From assembly GCF_004216475.1 (NCBI RefSeq), contig NZ_CP022303.1:2604001-2668000 (forward strand): a stretch of DNA of 64,000 bases, written 5' to 3'. Positions 42,977 through 50,990 of the stretch are shown here, piece after piece. The translations under genes were made by a program, and so were the position numbers. The first letter of the stretch is position 1. Each line of letters begins with the position of its first letter. This DNA comes from Thalassococcus sp. S3. GTDB lineage: Bacteria > Pseudomonadota > Alphaproteobacteria > Rhodobacterales > Rhodobacteraceae. Under the pieces are notes generated by a model, which worked only from the letters and a program-made list of their open reading frames with translations, was not told where the DNA came from and searched no databases.

Positions 42977-43633
42977 ATGGACAGAAATCACGAGACGATA
43001 CTGGAGAACGCTCAGCAAGAAGTAGATTATGTCAAAGACTATTTAGATGATCTTGCGGCAGAGGAGGAAACGAGGAAACTATGGCGTGCATGGTTTGGCG
43101 TGCTCACGCACTATGTCAACGCTGTTTCTGCGCTACGCCGTGCAACTTCTTGTGGTGCGTCGAAAGGTTGGTCGGATAACCTTAAGAACGAGCAAAAACA
43201 AGATGAGTGGTTACGGTTTGCGTTCCAAGCAAGGGATGCAGCGAACCACGTCTTTGAATCTAAGCGACATACAGAGCCTCGAAGAGCGAGCGTAGGTGTT
43301 ATCTCAATGTCCAATGCTGCGCACGTTCACATTTCCGACTACACTGAACTTGACCACGAAGGAAATGTGGTAACTCGATACTCTGGAGCGCTTGACGTAG
43401 CCGATGGCCGGTACACTCACGGTACTTTTCCTCGAGACAAAGTCGAAGAACACGAGCATCAGCTTGTGCTTACGGAAGTAAAAACTCGCAGCGGTACCTA
43501 CGCACCACCGAAAACTGAGAGTACAGGCACGCAGCAAGCGATTGAGATAGGGAATTACCTGTTGGACTGGCTACGTCAGAAGTTGTTTGAGGCACAAAAC
43601 CTAGCCGAACAAGACAGGAAAAAGAACCGTTAA
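42977..43633 (+). CDS. Satellite accessory protein, unknown
   Basis: From ATG 42977, with AGGGGGG upstream, 218 residues. No known domain: helical N-terminus (ILENAQQEVDYVKDYLDDLAAEEETRKLW), RFAFQARDAANHVFESKR, a middle beta-like part (HVHISDYTELDHEGNVV) and a helical end (IEIGNYLLDWLRQKLFEAQ). The gene is less GC-rich than its neighbours and lies between replication and packaging modules, the spot where satellites carry accessory or anti-phage genes. Function not assigned. Confidence 0.6.
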   Translation: MDRNHETILENAQQEVDYVKDYLDDLAAEEETRKLWRAWFGVLTHYVNAVSALRRATSCGASKGWSDNLKNEQKQDEWLRFAFQARDAANHVFESKRHTEPRRASVGVISMSNAAHVHISDYTELDHEGNVVTRYSGALDVADGRYTHGTFPRDKVEEHEHQLVLTEVKTRSGTYAPPKTESTGTQQAIEIGNYLLDWLRQKLFEAQNLAEQDRKKNR

Positions 43634-43746
43634 GGCTAGTATGATACATCCAAACTGACCAAACTGGTCACCCCCTTGAACCACTAGCCCTCTAATCTGG
43701 CCTTGCCCCGTTGACCGTCTGGACTCATGGGGCTTAGGCCAGATGT

Positions 43747-45270
43747 ATGGCCCTGCGACTGCGTAAACCCAAGGTATTGACGAAAACCGATCTGTTGGCG
43801 GATTGGGTGGCAGATACCTTTGTGGATCAGAACGGGGCACCGCTTACGCTCTGCCAGTTTCAGTATGACTTTCTATCTGATCACTTTGCGGATGATCCGG
43901 CTGGCGGGCCGCTCTACAGAACCACCGTTCTTAGCACCGGGCGCAAGAACGGCAAGACGGTCACGCTGGCCTTGCTGGTGGCGGGCTATCTTGATCCGTC
44001 CAGCCCCTTACACGTGCCCTTTGCTCAAGTGGCCATCAACGCCCCCACCTCCCGTCATGCTGAGTTTCTGCCAGAGGCCATCAAGCTGTTGTATGACCGG
44101 ATCGACCGGGGCAGCGACTGGTCATTCAACAAAGCCCCGCCACCCACGTTCCGGCACAAGGGCGGCAAGGGCAAGCTGACCTGTCTATCGGGTGCCCGTG
44201 CCTCAGGGCATGGCCTCGACCTCGACCTTGCGCTTGTGGACGAAACGGGCCTTATGCCCAAATCCAATGAAACGGTGCAAAACACCTTTGACGCTGTGGC
44301 CTCGAAAGACGGGCGCGTGATCCTGACTGGCACGCGGGGCGACTCCGACACCTACAACGAGATCATCAACAACCCCGACGCCCGCACAAAGGTGCATCTG
44401 TATGGCGTGGACAAAGACGCCAACGCCTCTGACCCTGCGACGTGGGCACAAGCGAACCCCGGCCTAGGCGTCACAAAGTCTCGCCGCTTCATGGAAGATG
44501 CCCACGCCAAGGGTGAGCAAGCGGGTTCCCTAACAGAGTTTCGTGTGTGGCACCTCAACATGCCGCTCAGCCCAACCCGGCAACTCTTACTGGAATATGG
44601 GGACTTAACCAAAGCCTATGACGAAACCGCCGACCCCATTTCGGGTGAGCCGTGTTTTGTGGGCATGGACCTAGGCGGGTCCAGCGCCATGACCGCCGCC
44701 GTAGTGATGTATCAGGAAAGCGGCGTGATCCGGTGCATCGGCGCTTTTCCCGGTGAGGGCACCCTTGATCTGGCCAAGCGCGGCAAGCGTGACGGTGTAG
44801 GCAATGCTTACGTGACTGCTGCTGAGCGCGGGGAACTGTTTGAAACCTCAGGTGCGGTGACAGACGTTGCTGAGTTTCTGGACCGTCTACGGGACTTCAT
44901 CGGGCCTCACCCGGTCCTGTCTGTCTCTGCCGACCGCTACCGCGATGCTGAGTTTCGCACGGCTATGGCGCGGGCCAAGATTGATTGGCCGATTATCACC
45001 CGTGGCACCGGACCAAAAGACGGGGACAATGACATTCGGGCCACGCGCCGAGTGTTCCTGTCTGGCAAGGCCAAGCTACGGCGCAACCTGCTACTAGAGG
45101 CGGGGCTGACTGAGGCGGATGTGAAGGTGTCCACCACGGGCGCGATGCAAATCGACAAGTCGCACCGCAACGCCCGGATTGACGTTGCCCAAGCCCTCAC
45201 GCTGGCCTGTGCGGCCTTTGTCGCTGATCTGGATGCACCCGCCGCCGAAATGGAGGTGACGGTGCTATGA
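43747..45270 (+). CDS. Satellite terminase large subunit
   Basis: A 507-residue protein with Walker A VLSTGRKNGKTVTLAL, Walker B DLALVDETG, motor block RVILTGTRGDSDTY, and nuclease residues in CFVGMDLGGSSAM, VSADRYRDAEF and RIDVAQAL. It differs clearly from the prophage 1 TerL in sequence and length. So the satellite packages its own DNA. It is the first gene of the packaging and head operon and overlaps the HNH gene by ATGA. Confidence 0.92.
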   Translation: MALRLRKPKVLTKTDLLADWVADTFVDQNGAPLTLCQFQYDFLSDHFADDPAGGPLYRTTVLSTGRKNGKTVTLALLVAGYLDPSSPLHVPFAQVAINAPTSRHAEFLPEAIKLLYDRIDRGSDWSFNKAPPPTFRHKGGKGKLTCLSGARASGHGLDLDLALVDETGLMPKSNETVQNTFDAVASKDGRVILTGTRGDSDTYNEIINNPDARTKVHLYGVDKDANASDPATWAQANPGLGVTKSRRFMEDAHAKGEQAGSLTEFRVWHLNMPLSPTRQLLLEYGDLTKAYDETADPISGEPCFVGMDLGGSSAMTAAVVMYQESGVIRCIGAFPGEGTLDLAKRGKRDGVGNAYVTAAERGELFETSGAVTDVAEFLDRLRDFIGPHPVLSVSADRYRDAEFRTAMARAKIDWPIITRGTGPKDGDNDIRATRRVFLSGKAKLRRNLLLEAGLTEADVKVSTTGAMQIDKSHRNARIDVAQALTLACAAFVADLDAPAAEMEVTVL

Positions 45271-45611
45271 CCCGCAAACAGGACCGTTCCACCATTGACC
45301 TGGCCGACTGGCGCAAACGCATCCGTCCCGCCATAGCCGAACGTGCCGAATACCGTTGCGAGTCTTGTGGCCTGTTTGTCGGGATGCACGGGGACGTTGA
45401 CCACAAGGTGCCGCGCCATCGGTGTGAGGCTGAGGGCATAAACCCGCGTGACCCTGAAAACCTCCAATATCTCTGTAAGTCCTGCCACTCGATCAAGACC
45501 AACCGTGAACGCTGGGACGGGCATAAGCGGAAGGATCGGCAAGAGGTACGCCGCGCCCGCGTGACTGGCAGAGGTGCCTTTCTGCAAGCCCTGCAAGAGG
45601 GGGGTGCGTGA
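45267..45611 (+). CDS. Satellite HNH endonuclease
   Basis: A 114-residue protein with CESCG, VDHKVPRHRCEAEGINPRDPENLQYLCKSCHSIKTNR, the complete zinc-binding HNH fold with both Cys pairs. HNH proteins accompany TerL in cos packaging. It overlaps TerL upstream by ATGA and the next gene by four bases. Confidence 0.9.
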   Translation: MTRKQDRSTIDLADWRKRIRPAIAERAEYRCESCGLFVGMHGDVDHKVPRHRCEAEGINPRDPENLQYLCKSCHSIKTNRERWDGHKRKDRQEVRRARVTGRGAFLQALQEGGA

Positions 45612-46255
45612 TGGCCCATACAGTCACCCTTGAAACTGAATTTGACGGCAAGCGGTATCAGCGGGCCAGTGTAGGTCTCAGGGCCTTGGCTGATAGCGTG
45701 GGCGCTGACTTCGATCAGCTTGGCCTTGTCGTGTCCCATGAGATGCGCCTGTTTCTGAAAACCGAACTGGACAAGCTGGCCAAGCATCATTCCGGGTCTG
45801 CCACCACGTCCAACCGACTGGCCAAGCGAACCGGGGAACTAGTCCGGGCACTTCAAAAAGGCGGGCGGGTCACAGAGACGCCGACGCTTGCCGATGTGAA
45901 GGGTGAGGTTTTTCTGCCCTCGAAATATCGCATCCATGAATACGGCGGCTCAATCCGCCCCCAGAAGGGCGGCTACGTCTTTGTGCCGTTGCCTGCTGCC
46001 CTGAAATCAGACGGCACGCCTAAGCATATGAACCCGCGCCAGTGGCACGGCACGTTCATTGCCGAAAGCCGCAAGGGCAACCTGCTGTTGTTCCAACGGC
46101 AAGGGCCAAAGCTGATCCCGCTCTACGCCCTGAAACCCCGCGTCTCAGTCAAACGCCGCCTTGGGCTTGGGGCCAGTATCCGCCGGGGCGTGCCCGCCTT
46201 TGCAGACCGTGCCTTTGAAGCCCTCTTAAACGAAATCCTCCAGAACGAAAGCTGA
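45608..46255 (+). CDS. Satellite head-completion (gp10-like) protein
   Basis: A 215-residue protein. FLPSKYRIHEYGGSIRPQKG is the marker of gp10-like and Mu virion-morphogenesis-type neck proteins (Y-A/I-x-x-H-E-x-G), and FADRAFEALLNEI is the terminal helix. It likely joins head to tail, so it may be the adaptor that accepts a helper tail. No tail-tube gene follows. Domain assignment is by pattern only. Confidence 0.65.
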   Translation: MMAHTVTLETEFDGKRYQRASVGLRALADSVGADFDQLGLVVSHEMRLFLKTELDKLAKHHSGSATTSNRLAKRTGELVRALQKGGRVTETPTLADVKGEVFLPSKYRIHEYGGSIRPQKGGYVFVPLPAALKSDGTPKHMNPRQWHGTFIAESRKGNLLLFQRQGPKLIPLYALKPRVSVKRRLGLGASIRRGVPAFADRAFEALLNEILQNES

Positions 46256-46259
46256 CAAC

Positions 46260-47519
46260 ATGTTGAAATCCCAAGAGATCACCCTTGCGCAGTCCAAACG
46301 CCGGGAACGCATGGCCGAAATCCAAAAGGCCGATGAAATCACCGATGACGCCCGCACCGAACTGCGGTCACTCACCGATGCCTACCAAGGGGCTGAGGTG
46401 GAATTGCGGGCGGCGCTGATCCTCGAAGATCAGGAACGCGACAAGATCAAAGAGCCTGACAACGCCGAACGCTCTTTTGAGGCTGAGTGCCGCCAATTCG
46501 ATCTGTCCAGCTTCATTTCTGACCTGAGCGCCGACAAGGCTCTGACGGGCCGTGAAGCGGAGGTTTCCGCCGAATTGGAGCAACGCCACGGCAGGGCGCA
46601 AAAAGGTGGTGATCGGTTCCCGTGGGAAGCCCTGACCCTTGAAACTCGCGCTGATGTGGAAACCACGCAATCCGCGTCCGGTGATCTGGCCAGTCGTCCG
46701 ACCATGACCGCGCTGGAACGGTTCTTTGAAGCCTCTGCCGCGCAACGTTTTGGCGTCCAGACGATCCAAGCGACGGGCAACCCGTCATTCCCTGAGATCA
46801 CCGGGGGCACGGGCCTGTCATGGGTATCTGAGGGGACCGGGGCCGATGCTGCGGCCATCACCACCACCGCCCAAAGCCCTGACCTGCACACGGCAACCGG
46901 GCGCTATCTGCTGAGCCGTCAAGCCATCCGCAAGAACCCCGCGCTGGATGCGATGCTGCGGCGCGATCTGGCAGAGGTAATGCGGGAAGGAATTGACCTT
47001 GCCGTGTTCCAAGGCACCGGGGCCTCAGAAGAACCCGCTGGCCTTGCCACTATTCTGGACGGCCAAGCCATTGACGTGAGCGACAAGGCGTCATTCTCGA
47101 CGCTGTTGCTGCACGCCACCGAACTGCAAGAGACGGCCAAACTGTCTGACCCGTCTCAGGTGCGTATTGCCGGGGCGCCGATCCTTCACCAGACGCTTGC
47201 AGATACCCTGATCACGGGCACCGCCGTGTCCGAATTGGACCGCCTGAAAAGTGCTGGGTTCTCGCCCATGTTCTCGCAACAGGTATCTACGCGCGGCAAC
47301 CGTGACGCCACCGACAAGGGCGCATCTACCGTCTACATGAGCGCCGGTGGTGGCCGTGCCTATCTGGTGAACTGGGGAAGCCCAGAATTGCTGGTGGACC
47401 CTTACAGCGAAAGCAAGACTGGCAAGGTGGCCCTGACCATGTTCGCATTCGTGGACGTGCTGGTGCAGCGGGCGGCAACGCACTTTGCGAAGCTGGAAAA
47501 CGTGCAGGACCGCGCATAA
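46260..47519 (+). CDS. Satellite HK97-family major capsid protein
   Basis: A 419-residue protein with a charged N-terminal helix region (RRERMAEIQKADEITDDARTELRSLTDAYQ) that is probably the delta/scaffold part. The capsid fold shows TALERFFEASAAQRFGVQT, TGLSWVSEGTG, LLSRQAIRKNPALDAMLRR and AFVDVLVQRAATHFAKLENV at the end. It would form the satellite's own capsid, likely smaller than the helper's. The protease lies downstream, not upstream. Confidence 0.9.
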   Translation: MLKSQEITLAQSKRRERMAEIQKADEITDDARTELRSLTDAYQGAEVELRAALILEDQERDKIKEPDNAERSFEAECRQFDLSSFISDLSADKALTGREAEVSAELEQRHGRAQKGGDRFPWEALTLETRADVETTQSASGDLASRPTMTALERFFEASAAQRFGVQTIQATGNPSFPEITGGTGLSWVSEGTGADAAAITTTAQSPDLHTATGRYLLSRQAIRKNPALDAMLRRDLAEVMREGIDLAVFQGTGASEEPAGLATILDGQAIDVSDKASFSTLLLHATELQETAKLSDPSQVRIAGAPILHQTLADTLITGTAVSELDRLKSAGFSPMFSQQVSTRGNRDATDKGASTVYMSAGGGRAYLVNWGSPELLVDPYSESKTGKVALTMFAFVDVLVQRAATHFAKLENVQDRA

Positions 47520-48106
47520 TGGAACGCCGCGCCATCTGGGCCGCGTCTGACCTAGAGGTGCGGCAACAGGATAAGCGCCCCGTAATTGCGGGCCGCTTTC
47601 CTTACAACGAATGGGCGGTGCTGTCTGATCGGGGCACCGTCCGCAAAGAAGAGATCATGCCGGGGGCCTTTGACTTCACTCTGTCCAACCCTCTGGCAGA
47701 AGTGAACCTGCTGTTTGGGCATTCCTTCGACAAACCCTTGGCCAGCCGTCAATCGGGCACTCTCGAACTCAAAGACGGGGCCAAGTTTCTGGAATTCTTC
47801 GCCACCATTCCTGAGGGGGCCGAACGGGCCAGCCATGTGGTGGATGCTCTTGCTCTGATCGGCTCTGGATTGGCCACTGGGATTAGCCCCGGTTTTCGTG
47901 TGCCGCCCAAAGACGTGGTGCCCGATGCTGAAAAGCTGGTGCCAGAACCCGGCAACGCGGGCGTGATGATCCGGCAACTCGCCAAGCTGGTGCTTTACGA
48001 ACTCAGTATTGTGACGCGACCAGCTTATCCCACCACATCTGCGGAACTGCGCAGCATGTCGTGCAATCAATTGCACGGCGGTCAACATAAGGTGTTGCTG
48101 CCATGA
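47519..48106 (+). CDS. Satellite HK97-type prohead protease
   Basis: A 195-residue protein: LLFGHSFDKPLASRQSG (His), ATGISPGFRVPP (Ser), and LYELSIVTRPAYPTT (Glu), the herpesvirus-type triad of HK97 proteases. It processes the capsid delta domain. It starts at the last base of the capsid stop (TAATG) and overlaps the connector by ATGA. The order capsid then protease is reversed compared with prophage 1. Confidence 0.92.
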   Translation: MERRAIWAASDLEVRQQDKRPVIAGRFPYNEWAVLSDRGTVRKEEIMPGAFDFTLSNPLAEVNLLFGHSFDKPLASRQSGTLELKDGAKFLEFFATIPEGAERASHVVDALALIGSGLATGISPGFRVPPKDVVPDAEKLVPEPGNAGVMIRQLAKLVLYELSIVTRPAYPTTSAELRSMSCNQLHGGQHKVLLP

Positions 48107-48663
48107 TTGAACACTTTGAGACCAAATGGAGCTTCGGCGCTGACCCTATGGACCCTCAGGCCAGCGACATTGCCCTAGAGGCGGGCACCTCAGAACTCAC
48201 CGCGCAAGGTATGCTGAGCGCGTCCTGGGCCATGGTGGAGGCCTTCACGGGTAAGACCTACCGGGACACCACTGCGGGCCAAGTCATTGTCAAAGTGAGC
48301 GCGCCAATGGTCTGGACGTGGCCCCGGTATCCGTTCCCTGAGGAACTGACCTTTGAAGCCTACGCCCAAGGCTCTTGGGTGCAACACGCAGAAACTTACA
48401 TCCCGTCTGCCGGGTTGATCGAACTTGAGCCGTTCACGCTCTACAGGATCGGACACACCACCACTACGCCGGGGGCAACCGTCACGCCCGCCGTTGAACA
48501 GGCCGTCTACAATCTGACGCTTTACCAACTGCTGCAATCGCCCGCGCGGCGCGAGTTTAAGAGCCAAGCCGCTGGTGATAGTAGCCTGACCCGCGAAACC
48601 CTTATGCCCGTGTTCTATGGGTCTGGCGCGGGCGCGATGCTGGCAGGGGAGATGCGGTTATGA
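48103..48663 (+). CDS. Satellite head-tail connector, gp6-like
   Basis: A 186-residue protein: LSASWAMVEAFTGKTY near the start, then beta segments (QVIVKVSAPMVWTWPRYPF), and helical C-terminal part (VEQAVYNLTLYQLLQSPARRE). This pattern, helix with G-K-T-Y then strands and a helix, occurs in gp6-like connectors. It overlaps the portal gene by ATGA. Confidence 0.75.
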   Translation: MIEHFETKWSFGADPMDPQASDIALEAGTSELTAQGMLSASWAMVEAFTGKTYRDTTAGQVIVKVSAPMVWTWPRYPFPEELTFEAYAQGSWVQHAETYIPSAGLIELEPFTLYRIGHTTTTPGATVTPAVEQAVYNLTLYQLLQSPARREFKSQAAGDSSLTRETLMPVFYGSGAGAMLAGEMRL

Positions 48664-49664
48664 TCTGGCCCTTCAAGCGCAAGATCGAAACACGGGCCGC
48701 CATGGGCGTGACCCTCGACTACATGGATCACCGCCGCAAACAGGTGCTGACCGATGCGGGCGTGAACCTGACCGCGACAACGGGCACTGCGCTGCACTAC
48801 TGGCAGTCAGGCTTTGCGATGCTCACCGATGAAAGCACCACTTTGCGTGCCGACACGCTTGCCGCCATCGGGCGCGACTTGTGCATGAAGGGTGAAAGTT
48901 GCTGGCACATCCGGGCGGATGGATCGGCCCTTGATCTGGTGCCTGTGGCCTACTGGGATGAACTGGGCAACGGGCGGTATCACCTTCACATCGCCCGCGT
49001 GAACACCACTGAGACGGTGAAGGCGCTGGCAGATGAAGTGCTTCACCTCAAGATCAACACCGATCCTGTCCAGCCTTGGAAAGGCCGTAGCCCGTGGCAG
49101 ATGATGGGGCTGACCCCGGCCTTGCTGGCAGAGATCGAATCCGCTTTCTCGACTGCCAGCCGATACGCCGGGAAAGGTGTCCTGCCGTTTCCGTCTGCCG
49201 TGGCAGAGGATCAAAAGGCAAAGGCCGTGTCAGGGCTTCAAAACGGGGCTTTGGCGGTTCTAACCAGCAAGAGCGACTTTGCGCACCAGACAGGCGGGCA
49301 CTCAGCCGAATGGCGGCGCGTTGATTTGTCCCCCGATCTGCAAAAAACAGAATTTCGAGATGTAAGCCGCGATCTGCACATTCGACTGTTGACCGGGTGC
49401 GGTATTCCGCCCGCCTTGATGACCGAAAATGGCAACGCCGGGGCAATGCGGGAAGCCTACCGCCTGTTTGTGCTGCAAACGGTCCAGCCCTTAGCCCGCC
49501 AAATCCTGCCCGAACTCACGGCCAAGCTGGGCCTCACCAGCCTGTCTACGGCTGACATGATGTCCGCTGATATTGCGGGCCGTGCCCGTGCCGTGGGCAT
49601 TTTGACAGGGGCAGGCGTTGACCTTCAAAAGGCGCTGGCCATGGCGGGGTGGGACAGTGAATAG
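48660..49664 (+). CDS. Satellite portal protein, HK97-type
   Basis: A 334-residue protein, short for the family. ALHYWQSGFAMLTDESTTLR and LRADTLAAIGRDLCMKGES come first. DEVLHLKINTDPVQPWKGRSPW follows, a family block. KSDFAHQTGGHSAEWRRVDLSPD, FRDVSRDLHIRLLTGCGIPPAL and MREAYRLFVLQTVQPLARQILPEL close it. It forms the portal vertex. The portal is at the end of the head operon, unlike the usual TerL-portal-protease order. Confidence 0.9.
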   Translation: MIWPFKRKIETRAAMGVTLDYMDHRRKQVLTDAGVNLTATTGTALHYWQSGFAMLTDESTTLRADTLAAIGRDLCMKGESCWHIRADGSALDLVPVAYWDELGNGRYHLHIARVNTTETVKALADEVLHLKINTDPVQPWKGRSPWQMMGLTPALLAEIESAFSTASRYAGKGVLPFPSAVAEDQKAKAVSGLQNGALAVLTSKSDFAHQTGGHSAEWRRVDLSPDLQKTEFRDVSRDLHIRLLTGCGIPPALMTENGNAGAMREAYRLFVLQTVQPLARQILPELTAKLGLTSLSTADMMSADIAGRARAVGILTGAGVDLQKALAMAGWDSE

Positions 49665-50040
49665 CCCGATTGATACAGCCCTGCGCATGGCCAAGGTGTC
49701 GCCCCTCTACTCTGAGGCGGTGCTGTATGGCGTAGCAGAGGAAAGCGGTGCTGCCGTGTTTGATGCCGCTGGCGAGATGCAGTTTGACCGAATTGGCCAG
49801 ACCTACGGCTACGCGGACAAGAGCAAAGAAACTGTGTTCACTGCCAGCCAAACCTATGAAGGGTCACATCTGGTTACGGTGATCACCGACTATGCTCCCA
49901 ACGGGTTAGCGCTGATCCTGCTAGGCCATGTGTTCTACGCCGTGCATTCGGTGCATTCGTCCGATGTGCTGGGAGTGTCTCTTACCCTCGATTGCACCAG
50001 CTTGCCCGCCGATGAACCCCCAAACATTCGGAATGCATGA
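49657..50040 (+). CDS. Satellite small head-joining candidate, unknown
   Basis: The start is GTG 49657, overlapping the portal stop by eight bases, 127 residues. Beta-rich: EAVLYGVAEESGAAVFDAAG and YEGSHLVTVITDYAPNGLAL. The topology fits a head-closure or tail-joining protein, but no motif confirms it. It overlaps the next gene by ATGA. Confidence 0.55.
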   Translation: MNSPIDTALRMAKVSPLYSEAVLYGVAEESGAAVFDAAGEMQFDRIGQTYGYADKSKETVFTASQTYEGSHLVTVITDYAPNGLALILLGHVFYAVHSVHSSDVLGVSLTLDCTSLPADEPPNIRNA

Positions 50041-50315
50041 TGCCAGTCACAAAATCCACACTACCCTTCCGCCCAACCGCCGACATGACGCTTCTGGAAA
50101 TCACCGCCTGCATGGGCGAACTCTTGGAATGGGCTGCAAGCGCCCGCACCAAACAGTTGCTCGATGCTGGCCTGACTGCCACCGATGTGATGCGTCTACG
50201 CCGGATCGGGACGCGCTACCAGCAAGGCAACCGCACCTACTCCGATGCCAGCTTCATCTGGGAGATACTCCCCGCGCTGGAAAACGTGCATATCACCAAA
50301 CCTGCGGATTCGTAG
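50037..50315 (+). CDS. Satellite last small protein, unknown
   Basis: A 92-residue protein: MTLLEITACMGELLEWAASARTKQLL, then GLTATDVMRLRRIGTRYQQG, helical and basic. It could be a packaging or size-control protein or a regulator; the helix-turn-helix-like GLTATDVMRLRRIG would also suit DNA binding. It is the last gene before the right att. Confidence 0.55.
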   Translation: MMPVTKSTLPFRPTADMTLLEITACMGELLEWAASARTKQLLDAGLTATDVMRLRRIGTRYQQGNRTYSDASFIWEILPALENVHITKPADS

Positions 50316-50346
50316 CTGGTGCCGTTTAGTAGCTGTATAGTAGCTG
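50311..50346. promoter_or_regulatory. Right arm-type integrase sites
   Basis: The core GTAGCTG occurs at 50312-50318, 50329-50335 and 50340-50346; the last two are 11 bases apart, one helical turn. They lie 65-99 bases inside the right att copy. The same core appears near the left att. Confidence 0.5.
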
Positions 50347-50410
50347 GAAGTATCTCAGGAAAAATCAGCCCCAAGCTAAATCAGTAAATTACTGATTTTA
50401 TTTTGAAAAA

Positions 50411-50487
50411 TGGTCGGGGCGGCAGGATTCGAACCTACGACCCCCTGTACCCAAAACAGGTGCGCTACCAGACTGCGCCACGCCCCG
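50411..50487 (-). tRNA. tRNA-Pro(UGG)
   Basis: On the minus strand: acceptor CGGGGCG pairs with CGCCCCG, then A and encoded CCA. The anticodon arm CCTGT-TTTGGGT-ACAGG gives the anticodon TGG. The T-arm has GTTCGAATC. 77 bases, all stems intact. The 3' half is the target of the satellite; its copy at 39598-39644 keeps the gene restored after integration. Confidence 0.97.
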
Positions 50488-50530
50488 GACCGTGCGCCTT
50501 CCTAGCGGCCTCCCTCGGCTTTGAAAAGCC

Positions 50531-50989
50531 CTAACAGGGCCAAATCGCAGGACCACCCTCAAAAACCGGATGCCGCATCTGAGTGCCGGTCGAAATTCCC
50601 ATCCGTCGGGATAGGCCGCCATTGATTTCGAGCACCGCAAAGATGTCACGCCCTCCCGGAATAGGGGTCAGATCCCCCGGTATGGCCTCGTGATGCACAC
50701 CGCGGACAAGACCCGTGCGATCCACAAAGATCATGTCGAGCGGGATCAGAGTGTTCTTCATCCAGAAACTGACGGTCTGCGGATATTCATAGACAAACAG
50801 CATCCCCGACATGGTTGGCAGATCTTCGCGGAACATCAGCCCCCGCGACCGCTCCTGCGGCGTATCCGCCAGTTCGACCTGAAACCGGGCCTCGCCCCAC
50901 TCGCCGCGCATCGACACGCGATCGGATGCGCAGTTTGCCAAAACCTGCCCCGCCCAAAGCAACGCGCAAAGGACCGCCAATACGCGCAT
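50531..50989 (-). CDS. DUF192 family exported protein
   Basis: The start is ATG 50989 (a longer frame overlaps the cold-shock gene), giving 152 residues with a signal peptide (LAVLCALLWAGQVLAN). ERSRGLMFREDLPTMSGMLF, VSFWMKNTLIPLDMIFVD and AVLEINGGLSRRMGI are the DUF192 blocks. Function of the family is unknown. It follows the cold-shock gene almost directly and probably shares its message. Confidence 0.9.
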   Translation of the reverse strand: MRVLAVLCALLWAGQVLANCASDRVSMRGEWGEARFQVELADTPQERSRGLMFREDLPTMSGMLFVYEYPQTVSFWMKNTLIPLDMIFVDRTGLVRGVHHEAIPGDLTPIPGGRDIFAVLEINGGLSRRMGISTGTQMRHPVFEGGPAIWPC

Positions 50990-50990
50990 G

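Larger units (their letters stand above)
39598..50457. mobile_element. Capsid-forming phage satellite (cf-PICI-like) in tRNA-Pro
   Basis: Bounded by the 47-bp repeat at 39598-39644 and 50411-50457, about 10.8 kb, with genes on the plus strand. Order: integrase, AlpA, replication-type protein, ribbon-helix-helix protein, an accessory gene, TerL, HNH, head-completion protein, capsid, prohead protease, connector, portal, two small proteins. No tail tube, tape measure, tail tip, lysis gene or clear TerS was found. Capsid-forming PICIs have that content and borrow tails from a helper. A decayed prophage is the alternative, but no broken genes are seen and the gene set is compact. Confidence 0.75.
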
